Shown here piece after piece: positions 27,568-34,982 of a stretch of DNA of 64,000 nucleotides. The stretch comes from Mycolicibacterium vinylchloridicum (GTDB lineage: Bacteria; Actinomycetota; Actinomycetes; Mycobacteriales; Mycobacteriaceae). Every line of letters starts with the position of its first letter. The stretch's first letter is position 1. A model generated the notes under the pieces. The model was not told where the DNA came from. It searched no databases and saw nothing but the letters and a program-made list of their open reading frames with translations. The position numbers and the translations under genes are program-made. The stretch is from the NCBI RefSeq assembly GCF_013404075.1, contig NZ_JACBJQ010000027.1:24129-88128 (forward strand). The letters run 5' to 3'.

Positions 27568-27873
27568 CTAGCTCGCGGGCCCCGGCTCCAGCGGGCTGCA
27601 CGCCCTTCTGGCCTGCTCCCACACGCCGGGGTCTACGCCCGCCGGCGGGCCCAGCACGGCCGGGCCTGCCGAATCGGGCACGCCGTGCTGGTGTAGGCAT
27701 TGCGCCAGCGATCCATGCTCGGCCGGGGCCGCATTGGGGGTGGTGCTCGGCGTTGCGCCGGCGGTGCTCGGTGCCGGACTGATCACCGTGGGTTGCGAGG
27801 GGGAGGGGGCCGGTGCGCAGCCCGCCAGGATCGCGGTGGCCGCCGCAGCGACCCCGAATGCGCCGCTGCGCAT
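27568..27873 (-). CDS. Small lipoprotein, paralogue of the 27045 gene
   Basis: A 101-residue lipoprotein with hydrophobic start AAAATAILAG and lipobox Cys in LAGC (about residue 19), then a Pro/Ser/Thr linker. The C-terminal half AQCLHQHGVP...PPAGVDPGVWEQARRAC matches the neighbour paralogue closely, including both Cys and the GVD-VW core. ATG 27873 overlaps the stop of the nitrobindin-like gene by one base (TGATG), so it is translated with that gene. Function unknown. Confidence 0.72.
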   Translation of the reverse strand: MRSGAFGVAAAATAILAGCAPAPSPSQPTVISPAPSTAGATPSTTPNAAPAEHGSLAQCLHQHGVPDSAGPAVLGPPAGVDPGVWEQARRACSPLEPGPAS

Positions 27874-28520
27874 CAGCCGACGTGTCGCGTCAGCCGCGCG
27901 GACAGGTGGGGAACCAAACCGCCGTCGGCGTCGACCCGCTCCTCGACGTAGGCAAGGTCTCCGCCCTCGACGATCCCGTAGAGCCGCTTGGCCCCGCCGA
28001 CCAGCACACCGGACTTGCTGCGGGCCAGTGCGTCGGTCACCAGCTCCCACGACGACTGCGTGAGCGGCTGGCCGTAGAACAGCTCGACGTAGCCGGCGGA
28101 ATGCGCCAGCAGCAGTTCGATGGCCTGAGACTCGCCCGCGTCGGCGGGGTCGGTGACGAACCGCCAGAAGCCGGTCTCCCGCAGCCCAGGGGAGTGATAA
28201 TCGCCGCCCTCGTCGAGACGCCAGGACCGGGCGTCCCAGTTCAGATAATCCCCGCCGTCGTGCGAGACGATGATCTGCTGTCCGAAGCGGTAGTCGCCGT
28301 GCGGCCCGCGGCCTTCACCCTCGCCACGCCACACACCGACCAGCGGCAGCAAGGCCAGCAGTGCGTCGTGCAGATTGGCACCCAGGCGCAGATTCGCGGT
28401 GTCGGCGGGCAACGGCAGGTCGTCGAAAACGGGGATGTTCCGACCGGCCGTCTCCTTGGCGCGCTCAGCGGCAGCGGCTACGGCGCGATCACCGCTACGG
28501 GGGATGTCCTCGGAACTCAC
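27873..28520 (-). CDS. Nitrobindin-like (FABP-fold) heme-binding protein
   Basis: A 215-residue beta-barrel protein of the nitrobindin/DUF1794 family. The family GxWxGxG-type motif is GVWRGEGEGRGP (about residue 62); FGQQIIVSHDGGDYLNWDARSW follows. Relatives bind ferric heme and react with nitric oxide or peroxynitrite. The ligand residue cannot be confirmed here. GTG 28520 overlaps the stop of the 32-residue membrane protein (GTGA). It lies in a sulfur-metabolism operon, hinting at redox or NO defence. Confidence 0.85.
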   Translation of the reverse strand: MSSEDIPRSGDRAVAAAAERAKETAGRNIPVFDDLPLPADTANLRLGANLHDALLALLPLVGVWRGEGEGRGPHGDYRFGQQIIVSHDGGDYLNWDARSWRLDEGGDYHSPGLRETGFWRFVTDPADAGESQAIELLLAHSAGYVELFYGQPLTQSSWELVTDALARSKSGVLVGGAKRLYGIVEGGDLAYVEERVDADGGLVPHLSARLTRHVG

Positions 28521-28615
28521 GACTCGTCGGTGATCAGTCGGTAGAGCGCGTACAACGCGAACCAGGTGATCAACACGACCGTTGCGACCAGGAGGATCTC
28601 GTAGAAAAGAACCAC
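28517..28615 (-). CDS. 32-residue single-span membrane protein
   Basis: A tiny ORF starting at GTG 28615: MVLFYEILLVATVVL, then ITWFALYALYRLI and a charged TDES end. The hydrophobic run of about 24 residues can form one transmembrane helix with the C-terminus inside or outside. Its stop overlaps the nitrobindin start by three bases. It sits in the middle of a tightly spaced operon, between the DUF1416 and nitrobindin genes, so it is probably real though too small for usual gene finders. No Shine-Dalgarno is clear; function unknown. Confidence 0.6.
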   Translation of the reverse strand: MVLFYEILLVATVVLITWFALYALYRLITDES

Positions 28616-28669
28616 GATCGTCAGTCTATCCGGGGCACGGGCGGGCGCACCGCCCGAGCCGCTGGGAGA

Positions 28670-28972
28670 CTACGCAACTTTGATGTCGACCTCGTGGATG
28701 CCTGCGCCGACCGGCGCCACGGTGGCGTCGCCGTTGCCGACCTTGGACAGTGCACGCACGGTCCAGGTGCCCGGCGCGGCGAAGAACCGGAAGTCACCGG
28801 TGGCCGAGGCAACCACCTCGGCAGTGAACTCGTCACTGGAATCCAGCAGGCGCACGAACGCGCCTGCCACCGTCTGACCCGAGTCGTCGACGACGCGACC
28901 GGTGATCACGGTTTCCTTCTCCAGGTCGACACCGGCAGGCAGGGTCTGTCCTTGTTTAGGTGCAGAGCACAT
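28670..28972 (-). CDS. DUF1416 (SseC-like) protein
   Basis: A 100-residue beta-sandwich protein of the DUF1416/SseC family, always beside a thiosulfate sulfurtransferase in mycobacteria. Features: MCSAPKQGQTLP, then ETVITGRVVDDSG, VRLLDSSDEFTAEVVAS and FFAAPGTWTVRAL, like a carboxypeptidase-regulatory or transthyretin-type domain. It may assist sulfur transfer (inference). ATG 28972 is two bases downstream of the rhodanese stop. A longer N-terminus is a shadow. Confidence 0.85.
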   Translation of the reverse strand: MCSAPKQGQTLPAGVDLEKETVITGRVVDDSGQTVAGAFVRLLDSSDEFTAEVVASATGDFRFFAAPGTWTVRALSKVGNGDATVAPVGAGIHEVDIKVA

Positions 28973-28974
28973 GA

Positions 28975-29808
28975 TCAACTTCCCAACTCGATCGGGGCTC
29001 CCACCAGGGAGCCGTATTCGGTCCAACTACCGTCGTAGTTCTTGACGTTCTTGTGCCCCAACAGTTCCTGCAGCACAAACCAGGTGTGCGACGAGCGCTC
29101 ACCGATGCGGCAGTAGGCGATGGTCTCCTTCTCGCCGTCCAGGCCTGCCGCCGCGTAGAGCGTGGCCAAATCCTCATCGGACTTGAAGGTGCCGTCTTCG
29201 TTGGCAGCCTTGCTCCACGGAACGTTGATGGCGCCGGGGATATGCCCCGGGCGCTGGCTCTGCTCCTGCGGCAGGTGGGCCGGCGCCAGGATCTTGCCGG
29301 AGAACTCGTCGGGGGAGCGGACGTCGACGAGGTTCTTGGCGCCGATCGCGGCGATCACCTCGTCGCGGAACGCACGAATGCTGTTGTCGGGCGCCGCGGC
29401 TGTATACGTAGTGGCTGGGCGCGGCGCGACATCCGTCACCAGGGGGCGTCCGTCGAGTTCCCACTTCTTGCGGCCGCCGTCGAGCAGCTTGACGTTCTCG
29501 TGGCCGTACAGCTTGAAGTACCAGTACGCGTAGGCGGCGAACCAGTTGTTGTTGCCGCCGTACAGGATCACCGTGTCGTCGTTGCTGATTCCCTTGTCGG
29601 ACAACAGCTTCGAGAACTGCTGCTGGTCGACGAAGTCACGCTTGACCTGGTCCTGCAGCTCGGTCTTCCAGTCCAGTCTGACGGCGCCGGCGATGTGGCC
29701 GTCTTCGTAGGCCGAGGTGTCCTCATCGACCTCGACAAAGACGGTGTTCGGCGCGTCGAGATTGCTCTCGGCCCAGTCGGTGGAGACCAGGACGTCGGAG
29801 CGTGCCAT
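28975..29808 (-). CDS. Thiosulfate sulfurtransferase (rhodanese)
   Basis: A 277-residue two-domain rhodanese (cysA2/sseA type in mycobacteria). The active-site loop CRIGERS is in the C-terminal domain (about residue 233); the N-terminal domain carries DEDTSAYEDGHIAGA and is catalytically silent. It transfers sulfane sulfur from thiosulfate. It is followed two bases later by the DUF1416 gene and preceded by a DUF4395 gene. A polycysteine leader ORF upstream indicates cysteine-controlled expression. Confidence 0.92.
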   Translation of the reverse strand: MARSDVLVSTDWAESNLDAPNTVFVEVDEDTSAYEDGHIAGAVRLDWKTELQDQVKRDFVDQQQFSKLLSDKGISNDDTVILYGGNNNWFAAYAYWYFKLYGHENVKLLDGGRKKWELDGRPLVTDVAPRPATTYTAAAPDNSIRAFRDEVIAAIGAKNLVDVRSPDEFSGKILAPAHLPQEQSQRPGHIPGAINVPWSKAANEDGTFKSDEDLATLYAAAGLDGEKETIAYCRIGERSSHTWFVLQELLGHKNVKNYDGSWTEYGSLVGAPIELGS

Positions 29809-29842
29809 GAAGTGGTTCCTTTCGGTTGCGGGTCTTGAAGTC

Positions 29843-30313
29843 TCAAGGGGTGGCCGGAGCCGGGCGCAGCCGGGCTACGAGTGGGTAGAGCTGGCAGCCG
29901 AGGCAGATGCCGAAGGCTGCGTTGAGGAACGTGGCGAACAGCGCGAAGGAGGTCGCGATCATGCCGAGCAGGGGCGCGCCGAATGCGAAGCCGGCGACGC
30001 CGACGACGGCGAACACCAATCCCACCAATTGGGCGAACTTCAACGGCGGTACCGGTTCCCGCTCGGTGACCGGGCCCAGCCGCGGCGCCACCAGATTGGC
30101 GAAGATCAGCCCGTACGGGTGCTGACGCGGCCCGCGCAGCGCACCGATCGTGAATACGACGGCCTGCAGCGCGAGTAGCGCGGCCGCGGCGACGGTGCTG
30201 AACCCCGAGATCCCCAACACCGCGATCAGGACGACGGTGGTGACCCACGCCCCGAAGCGCGGGCCGCGGACGTCCACCTGGGCGGGTCTGGTGGTGTTGG
30301 TGCTGGTCGACAT
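29843..30313 (-). CDS. DUF4395 integral membrane protein
   Basis: A 156-residue membrane protein of DUF4395 with four hydrophobic stretches (FGAWVTTVVLIAVLGIS, VAAAALLALQAVVFTI, QLVGLVFAVVGVAGFAF and SFALFATFLNAAFG). A CLGCQLYP motif near the end gives a CxxC pair that could bind sulfur or metal. ATG 30313 has AGGAG seven bases upstream. It lies between the leader ORF and the rhodanese gene, so it may transport or handle a sulfur compound (inference). Confidence 0.8.
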   Translation of the reverse strand: MSTSTNTTRPAQVDVRGPRFGAWVTTVVLIAVLGISGFSTVAAAALLALQAVVFTIGALRGPRQHPYGLIFANLVAPRLGPVTEREPVPPLKFAQLVGLVFAVVGVAGFAFGAPLLGMIATSFALFATFLNAAFGICLGCQLYPLVARLRPAPATP

Positions 30314-30402
30314 CGATCTACTCCTGTTGTTCATCGGGCTGGACGGAGGCAAGCCGCAAACGGCCGCTCCAGAGTGGCGGCGCGAACGGAAGGCGCGGCT
30401 AC

Positions 30403-30495
30403 TCAGCAGCTACAGCAACAACAGCAACAACCCGCGACGCGGCACAGATCAACTGCGCGACGCTTGGTGAGCGAGAGCTCGAGGCGGGCCGACAC
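30403..30495 (-). CDS. Polycysteine leaderless leader peptide (cysteine attenuator)
   Basis: A 30-codon ORF (in-frame ATG at 30504 is an alternative) encoding VSARLELSLTKRRAVDLCRV, then AGCCCCCCSC. Six consecutive Cys codons (TGT/TGC) end three codons before the stop. The -10 element TACCAT at 30508-30503 puts +1 at GTG 30495, so the mRNA would begin with the start codon. Short polycysteine leaderless ORFs before sulfur genes are reported in mycobacteria as cysteine-responsive attenuators: with low Cys-tRNA, ribosomes stall and downstream genes are opened. The RRxVDLCRV segment also resembles actinobacterial sulfur-gene leader peptides. Confidence 0.75.
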   Translation of the reverse strand: MSARLELSLTKRRAVDLCRVAGCCCCCCSC

Positions 30496-30502
30496 GCCAG
30501 AC

Positions 30503-30508
30503 ATGGTA
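30503..30508 (-). promoter_or_regulatory. -10 element of the leader transcript
   Basis: TACCAT on the minus strand (TANNNT consensus), 7 bases before GTG 30495. It lies within the 29-base gap between the thioredoxin stop and that GTG, so an internal promoter would drive DUF4395, rhodanese and the rest separately from the thioredoxin gene. Confidence 0.5.
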
Positions 30509-30524
30509 CCCAATGACCGGGGTC

Positions 30525-30941
30525 TCAGGCCAACAGAGGTTCGACGGCCGAGCGCAGGTCAGCGGCCTTGGGAACCCCAGCCGTGCGGTATCGCTGCCGG
30601 CCCTGCGCGTCGAAGATGAACGTAGTCGGTAGCGACATGACCGAAAGCTTGCGCGCGGCAGCCGGATTGGCATCCATATCGATCTCTACGTGAGCGACGT
30701 CACGCATGTCGTCGCAGACCTGGTTGACCACTCGGCGAACTCCTGCGCAGGGTCCGCACCACACTGCGCTGAAGTGCACGATCGTCGGCCCGGTCCGGGA
30801 AAGTCCCAGCTCGCTGACGTCGACGTCGACCGATTCGGCTTCGCGCACGATGCCCGAACGCCGGTTGTGCAGCACGCCGGCGACTGCGGCGACACCGAGC
30901 GCGGCGACGACGGCGATAATCGCGGTGACCGTGGGAGTCAT
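30525..30941 (-). CDS. thiX: Membrane-anchored thioredoxin-like protein
   Basis: A 138-residue thioredoxin-fold protein with an N-terminal hydrophobic segment (VTAIIAVVAALGVAAVAGVL) and the redox motif WCGPC (about residue 61) in FSAVWCGPCAGVRRVV, followed by the cis-Pro SLPTTF. It may be anchored with the domain on either side of the membrane. It corresponds to thiX near cysA2 in M. tuberculosis. Start ATG 30941 overlaps the stop of the LmeA-like gene (ATGA). Confidence 0.87.
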   Translation of the reverse strand: MTPTVTAIIAVVAALGVAAVAGVLHNRRSGIVREAESVDVDVSELGLSRTGPTIVHFSAVWCGPCAGVRRVVNQVCDDMRDVAHVEIDMDANPAAARKLSVMSLPTTFIFDAQGRQRYRTAGVPKAADLRSAVEPLLA

Positions 30942-31756
30942 GACTGTTTGAACCCGTCGAGGCGCAGCGTTACTCCCTCGGTGATGCCCTCGATGATGAT
31001 GTCCGATCCGCGAGCACCCTCAGTGGTGGGACGTACCCCGAACGGCAGCTTCTGGCCTGGCAGGCTGCCGCTGAACGCCGCCAGCACGGCCGGCTTCCGC
31101 TCGTCGGGCACCGCCTGGTCAGCCGTGCCGGGCCCGGTCTGCACATCCGTTGCGGTGAACACCAGCGTCGCCTGGTCGTCCCCGGCGATCGAGAGGTCGA
31201 CCGCGACGCTGACCGGCTTGTCGAAGTCGGCCTTCTTCGGCGTCCCGGTGAACACCAGCCCCTTGTTGCCGGAGATGCCCGACTCGGTGGTGCCGCCGGT
31301 CGCGTCGTTGGTCTCCTTCGACGGCGCCTCCACCATCAGGTCCTTGATCCCCATGAACCGGCCGAGGTGGCCGGAGTCGATGATGATGCGGCTCTCCAGC
31401 TTGCCGACCGGCAGATCCGCATCCGGCCTGATCAGCCACGATGCCTGGGTGAGGTCGACATCGTGCAGGGTGGCCTCGAGCGAGGCCTTGCCGACCACCG
31501 GGTGTCGCACTCCGTTGGCCTTGATCTCGATCTCGTCGAAGTGGTGCTGCATGGCCTGGCGGATGAAGGGAAAGCCCAGGATCGCGACCGACGGGTCGAA
31601 CGACAGCCCAGCTGCGGTCCGGACCGTGCGGGCCAGCCGGTATTCGGCATAGATCGTCGCCCCGAAATCGGCCCCGACCGCCCCGACCAGCACTGCAAGC
31701 ACCGTGGCTCCCAGGGTGATCAGCAGCTTCCGCACCTGCATATTCTGGCTCACCAC
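30938..31756 (-). CDS. LmeA-like/DUF2993 lipid-binding protein
   Basis: A 272-residue exported or membrane-anchored protein: N-terminal hydrophobic LLITLGATVLAVLVGAVG, then a DUF2993 domain. LmeA of this family is a phospholipid-binding factor for mannan elongation of lipomannan/lipoarabinomannan; this protein may share that role (inference). GTG 31756 is used; ATG 31741 (MQVRKLLITLG) is an alternative with GGTGAG upstream. It is the first gene of the minus-strand run thioredoxin-leader-rhodanese. Confidence 0.75.
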   Translation of the reverse strand: MVSQNMQVRKLLITLGATVLAVLVGAVGADFGATIYAEYRLARTVRTAAGLSFDPSVAILGFPFIRQAMQHHFDEIEIKANGVRHPVVGKASLEATLHDVDLTQASWLIRPDADLPVGKLESRIIIDSGHLGRFMGIKDLMVEAPSKETNDATGGTTESGISGNKGLVFTGTPKKADFDKPVSVAVDLSIAGDDQATLVFTATDVQTGPGTADQAVPDERKPAVLAAFSGSLPGQKLPFGVRPTTEGARGSDIIIEGITEGVTLRLDGFKQS

Positions 31757-31929
31757 CGTCAGGCGGCCACCGCGTGGGCCGCGGGCTGCATCCGTCGGAT
31801 CGGCTAAATAGCAGGTAGCGGGTTAAAGTTATGTGACCCATGGTCGGGTAACGGCCATATGTCGCCCATGAGTCTGGTGGGTCAACGCGACGGTGCTGTC
31901 GACGATGAGCATCCAGGGCATTGGAGAGT

Positions 31930-32730
31930 GTGTTGGACCTGCTACTTCTCACAGTCGACCCGCACCCGGAAGCGGTGCTGCCGTCGCTGGCGTTGTTGGC
32001 GCACACCGTGCGATCCGCGCCAACCGAGGTGTCGTCGCTGCTGGAGGCGGGCACCGCGGACGTGGCGATCGTCGATGCGCGCACCGACCTGGCCGCCGCC
32101 CGCGGCCTGTGCCGGCTGCTCGGGACCACCGGAACATCGGTGCCCGTGGTGGCCGTCGTCAACGAGGGCGGTCTGGTCGCCGTCAACATGGATTGGGGTC
32201 TCGACGAGATCCTGCTGCCCAGCACCGGCCCGGCCGAGATCGACGCGCGGCTGCGGCTGCTCGTCGGCCGCCGCGGCGGGACGGCCAGCCAGGAGAGCGC
32301 GGGCAAGGTCAGCCTCGGTGAACTCGTCATCGACGAGGGGACCTACACCGCGCGGCTGCGCGGCCGGCCGCTCGACCTGACCTACAAGGAGTTCGAACTC
32401 CTGAAATACCTCGCGCAGCATGCCGGCCGGGTGTTCACCCGCGCTCAGTTGCTGCAGGAGGTGTGGGGGTACGACTTCTTCGGCGGCACCCGCACCGTCG
32501 ACGTGCACGTGCGGCGATTGCGCGCCAAGCTCGGCCCGGAATACGAATCGCTGATCGGAACCGTCCGCAACGTGGGCTACAAGGCGGTCCGTCCCGCCCG
32601 CGGCCGTCCCCCCGCGGCCGAGCCCGAATTCGCCGAGGACGACGACGAGGACGGCTTCGACGACGGCGAGGACGTCATCTCGGACACGGTGCGGTCGGCG
32701 ACCATGTCCCAGCCGCTGCGCAGTCAGTGA
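31930..32730 (+). CDS. glnR: GlnR-type OmpR-family response regulator
   Basis: A 266-residue orphan regulator controlling nitrogen assimilation. The receiver-like N-terminus lacks a normal phosphorylation setting, as usual for GlnR. The OmpR winged-helix domain is at about 125-220 with LGELVIDEGTYTARL, DLTYKEFELLKYL, RVFTRAQLLQEVWG and RTVDVHVRRLRAKLG. A very acidic tail (EDDDEDGFDDGED) follows. GTG 31930 (VLDLLLLT) matches the M. tuberculosis N-terminus I recall; TTG 31921 and 31933 are alternatives. The stop overlaps mshD. Confidence 0.9.
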   Translation: MLDLLLLTVDPHPEAVLPSLALLAHTVRSAPTEVSSLLEAGTADVAIVDARTDLAAARGLCRLLGTTGTSVPVVAVVNEGGLVAVNMDWGLDEILLPSTGPAEIDARLRLLVGRRGGTASQESAGKVSLGELVIDEGTYTARLRGRPLDLTYKEFELLKYLAQHAGRVFTRAQLLQEVWGYDFFGGTRTVDVHVRRLRAKLGPEYESLIGTVRNVGYKAVRPARGRPPAAEPEFAEDDDEDGFDDGEDVISDTVRSATMSQPLRSQ

Positions 32731-33659
32731 CGGCGCCGCACTGGCGCACCGCCTTGACTGCGGTCGAGCAACAGCAGGTGCGCGCTGTCATCGAGGCCGC
32801 CACCCGAGTCGACGGTGTGGCTCCGGTGGGCGAGCAGGTGCTGCGCGAATTGCCCCACTCGCGCACCAGACATCTGGTGGCCGCCGACGGTGATGCCGTT
32901 CTGGGCTATCTCAATCTGACGCCGGGCCGCGATGCCGCGGACGCGATGGGCGAACTCGTCGTCCACCCGGACGCCCGTCGTCGCGGCACCGGGACTGCGC
33001 TGGTGCGCGCGGCGATCGACGAGTCCGGGGCAGCGGTGCGGTTCTGGGCGCACGGCACGCTGCCAGCGGCGCGCGCCGTTGCCGACACGCTCGAGCTGGC
33101 GGTGGTTCGCGAACTCATGCAGATGCGCCGGACGCTGCGCGATGTACCTGATCTTGTTGTGCCCCAGGGTATTACGCTTCGTACCTATCGGGGTTCAGTC
33201 GACGATGCCGAGCTGCTGCGGGTCAACAACGCGGCCTTCTCCTGGCATCCCGAGCAGGGCGGCTGGGAGCAGTCCGAGCTCGACGAGCGCCGCCGCGAGA
33301 CGTGGTTCGATCCCGAAGGCCTGTTCCTTGCCGTCGACGATGACACCGGCGCATTGCTCGGATTCCACTGGACGAAAGTGCACGCCGACGAGCCCGGGCT
33401 CGGTGAGGTGTACGTCGTCGGGGTTGACCCCGCCGCGCAGGGCCGCGGTCTCGGAGGCGCGCTGACCGTGGTGGGCCTGCACTACCTGGCCGAGCGCCTC
33501 GGCTCCCACGAGCGGGGAGAGGTCATGCTCTACGTCGAGGCCGACAACACCGCGGCGGTGAAAACCTATGAGCGCCTTGGATTTGCTGTATCCAGCGTCG
33601 ACACCGCATACCGGGCCTCGCCGTCAGCCGATTCTGGCGCCTGCGGGAGCCACAGCTAG
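32727..33659 (+). CDS. mshD: Mycothiol synthase
   Basis: A 310-residue protein with two GNAT acetyltransferase domains that acetylates Cys-GlcN-Ins, the last step of mycothiol synthesis. The N-terminal domain has VHPDARRRGTGTALV, the C-terminal one has VVGVDPAAQGRGLGGAL with the acetyl-CoA-binding pattern. GTG 32727 overlaps the glnR stop (GTGA). Mycothiol is the main low-molecular-weight thiol of actinobacteria, supporting the host assignment. Confidence 0.94.
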   Translation: MTAPHWRTALTAVEQQQVRAVIEAATRVDGVAPVGEQVLRELPHSRTRHLVAADGDAVLGYLNLTPGRDAADAMGELVVHPDARRRGTGTALVRAAIDESGAAVRFWAHGTLPAARAVADTLELAVVRELMQMRRTLRDVPDLVVPQGITLRTYRGSVDDAELLRVNNAAFSWHPEQGGWEQSELDERRRETWFDPEGLFLAVDDDTGALLGFHWTKVHADEPGLGEVYVVGVDPAAQGRGLGGALTVVGLHYLAERLGSHERGEVMLYVEADNTAAVKTYERLGFAVSSVDTAYRASPSADSGACGSHS

Positions 33660-33682
33660 TTAGCGGCTTTTCGCAATGCCCC

Positions 33683-33716
33683 GTTCATGAACCTGTTCAC
33701 CTCTCGTTCATATTCC
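33683..33716 (+). promoter_or_regulatory. PHO box: three 11-bp direct repeats before pstS
   Basis: Repeats GTTCATGAACC (33683-33693), GTTCACCTCTC (33695-33705) and GTTCATATTCC (33706-33716) match the actinobacterial PHO-box unit GTTCANNNNNN. They suit binding by a RegX3/PhoP-type response regulator. A TAACTT -10 element at 33744-33749 lies 27 bases further. This indicates phosphate-starvation control of pstSCAB. Confidence 0.75.
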
Positions 33717-33812
33717 AGGTGGGTTCCGTCCACCCCGAACGCCTAACTTCCCGGGTGGTGCATGCGCTCCTACCGGGGCGAACAGGGCAACACTGTGGAG
33801 AAAGTGGGATAG

Positions 33813-34937
33813 GTGAATCTGAACAGGTTTGGCAAGGCGTTCTTCGTGACCGTGTCAGCGACGGCCATCACCGGCTTGACGCTCACCGCCTGCGGAAGCG
33901 ACAACAATGCCGGGACGTCCTCGTCGACGGCGTCCGGTTCGTCCAGTGCGTCTGCCGACTGCGGTGGTAAGAACGCCCTGACCGGCGAGGGCTCGACCGC
34001 CCAGCAGAACGCCGTCGCGGTGTTCAACCAGGTGTGGGGCCAGAAGTGTGCGGGCAAGAACCTCTCGTACAACCCGACCGGTTCGGGCGCGGGCGTCACC
34101 CAGTTCATTGCCGGCCAGGTGGATTTCGCGGGTTCCGACTCGCCGCTGGCCAAGGACCAGGTCGACCCGGCCGCCAAGCGCTGCGGCGGCAACCCGGCCT
34201 GGAACCTGCCGCTGGTCTTCGGGCCGGTCGCTCTCGGCTACAACCTGCCCGGCGTCGACAAGCTCGTGGTGAACGCCGACGTGCTGGCCAAGATCTTCAG
34301 CGGTGGCATCACCAACTGGAACGACCCGGCAATCGCCGCGTTGAACAGCGGTGTCTCGCTGCCGGATCAGAAGATCACGCCGATCTACCGCTCGGATTCC
34401 TCGGGCACCACCGACAACTTCCAGAAGTATCTGACCGCTGCCGCTCCGGAGTCCTGGACCAAGGGTGCGGGCAAAGAGTTCCAGGGTGGCGCCGGTGAGG
34501 GTGCGCAGAAGTCGGCCGGCGTCGTGCAGGCCGTGCAGGCCACCCCGGGTGCGATCGGCTACGTCGAGAAGGGCTTCGCCGACCAGGCCAAGGTGGCGAT
34601 GGCCCAGATCGACACCGGCAGCGGCCCGGTGGCGCTGACCGACGATTCCGCGAAGGTCGCCATCGACTCGGCGAAGTTCGCGGGCGAGGGCAACGATCTG
34701 GTGCTGGATCTGAACTCGCTGTACGCGACCAAGGCCGCTGGCGCCTACCCGCTGATGCTGGCGACCTACGAGATCGTCTGCTCGAAGGGCTACGACGCTG
34801 ACACCGCCGCAGCGGTGAAGTCGTTCCTGACCGTGGCGGCCAACGACGGACAGGCGGGGCTCCCGGCCGCCGGTTATGTCCCGCTGCCGGACGCGTTCAA
34901 GCAGCGACTGCTGACCGCCGTCAAAGCAATTCAGTAA
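33813..34937 (+). CDS. pstS: Phosphate ABC transporter substrate-binding lipoprotein
   Basis: A 374-residue lipoprotein that captures phosphate outside the membrane. The signal ends in the lipobox LTACGSDN (Cys27). The mature chain has the Ser/Asp phosphate-binding set in GEGSTAQ, FAGSDSPL and IYRSDSSGTTDNF. A Ser/Thr-rich linker follows the Cys. GTG 33813 is the start. It heads the pstSCAB operon, behind a PHO box. Confidence 0.96.
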   Translation: MNLNRFGKAFFVTVSATAITGLTLTACGSDNNAGTSSSTASGSSSASADCGGKNALTGEGSTAQQNAVAVFNQVWGQKCAGKNLSYNPTGSGAGVTQFIAGQVDFAGSDSPLAKDQVDPAAKRCGGNPAWNLPLVFGPVALGYNLPGVDKLVVNADVLAKIFSGGITNWNDPAIAALNSGVSLPDQKITPIYRSDSSGTTDNFQKYLTAAAPESWTKGAGKEFQGGAGEGAQKSAGVVQAVQATPGAIGYVEKGFADQAKVAMAQIDTGSGPVALTDDSAKVAIDSAKFAGEGNDLVLDLNSLYATKAAGAYPLMLATYEIVCSKGYDADTAAAVKSFLTVAANDGQAGLPAAGYVPLPDAFKQRLLTAVKAIQ

Positions 34938-34982
34938 CAGCGCTGGCGAGGCAGGTCGATTGCGGTGACGATGGAGAGATCA

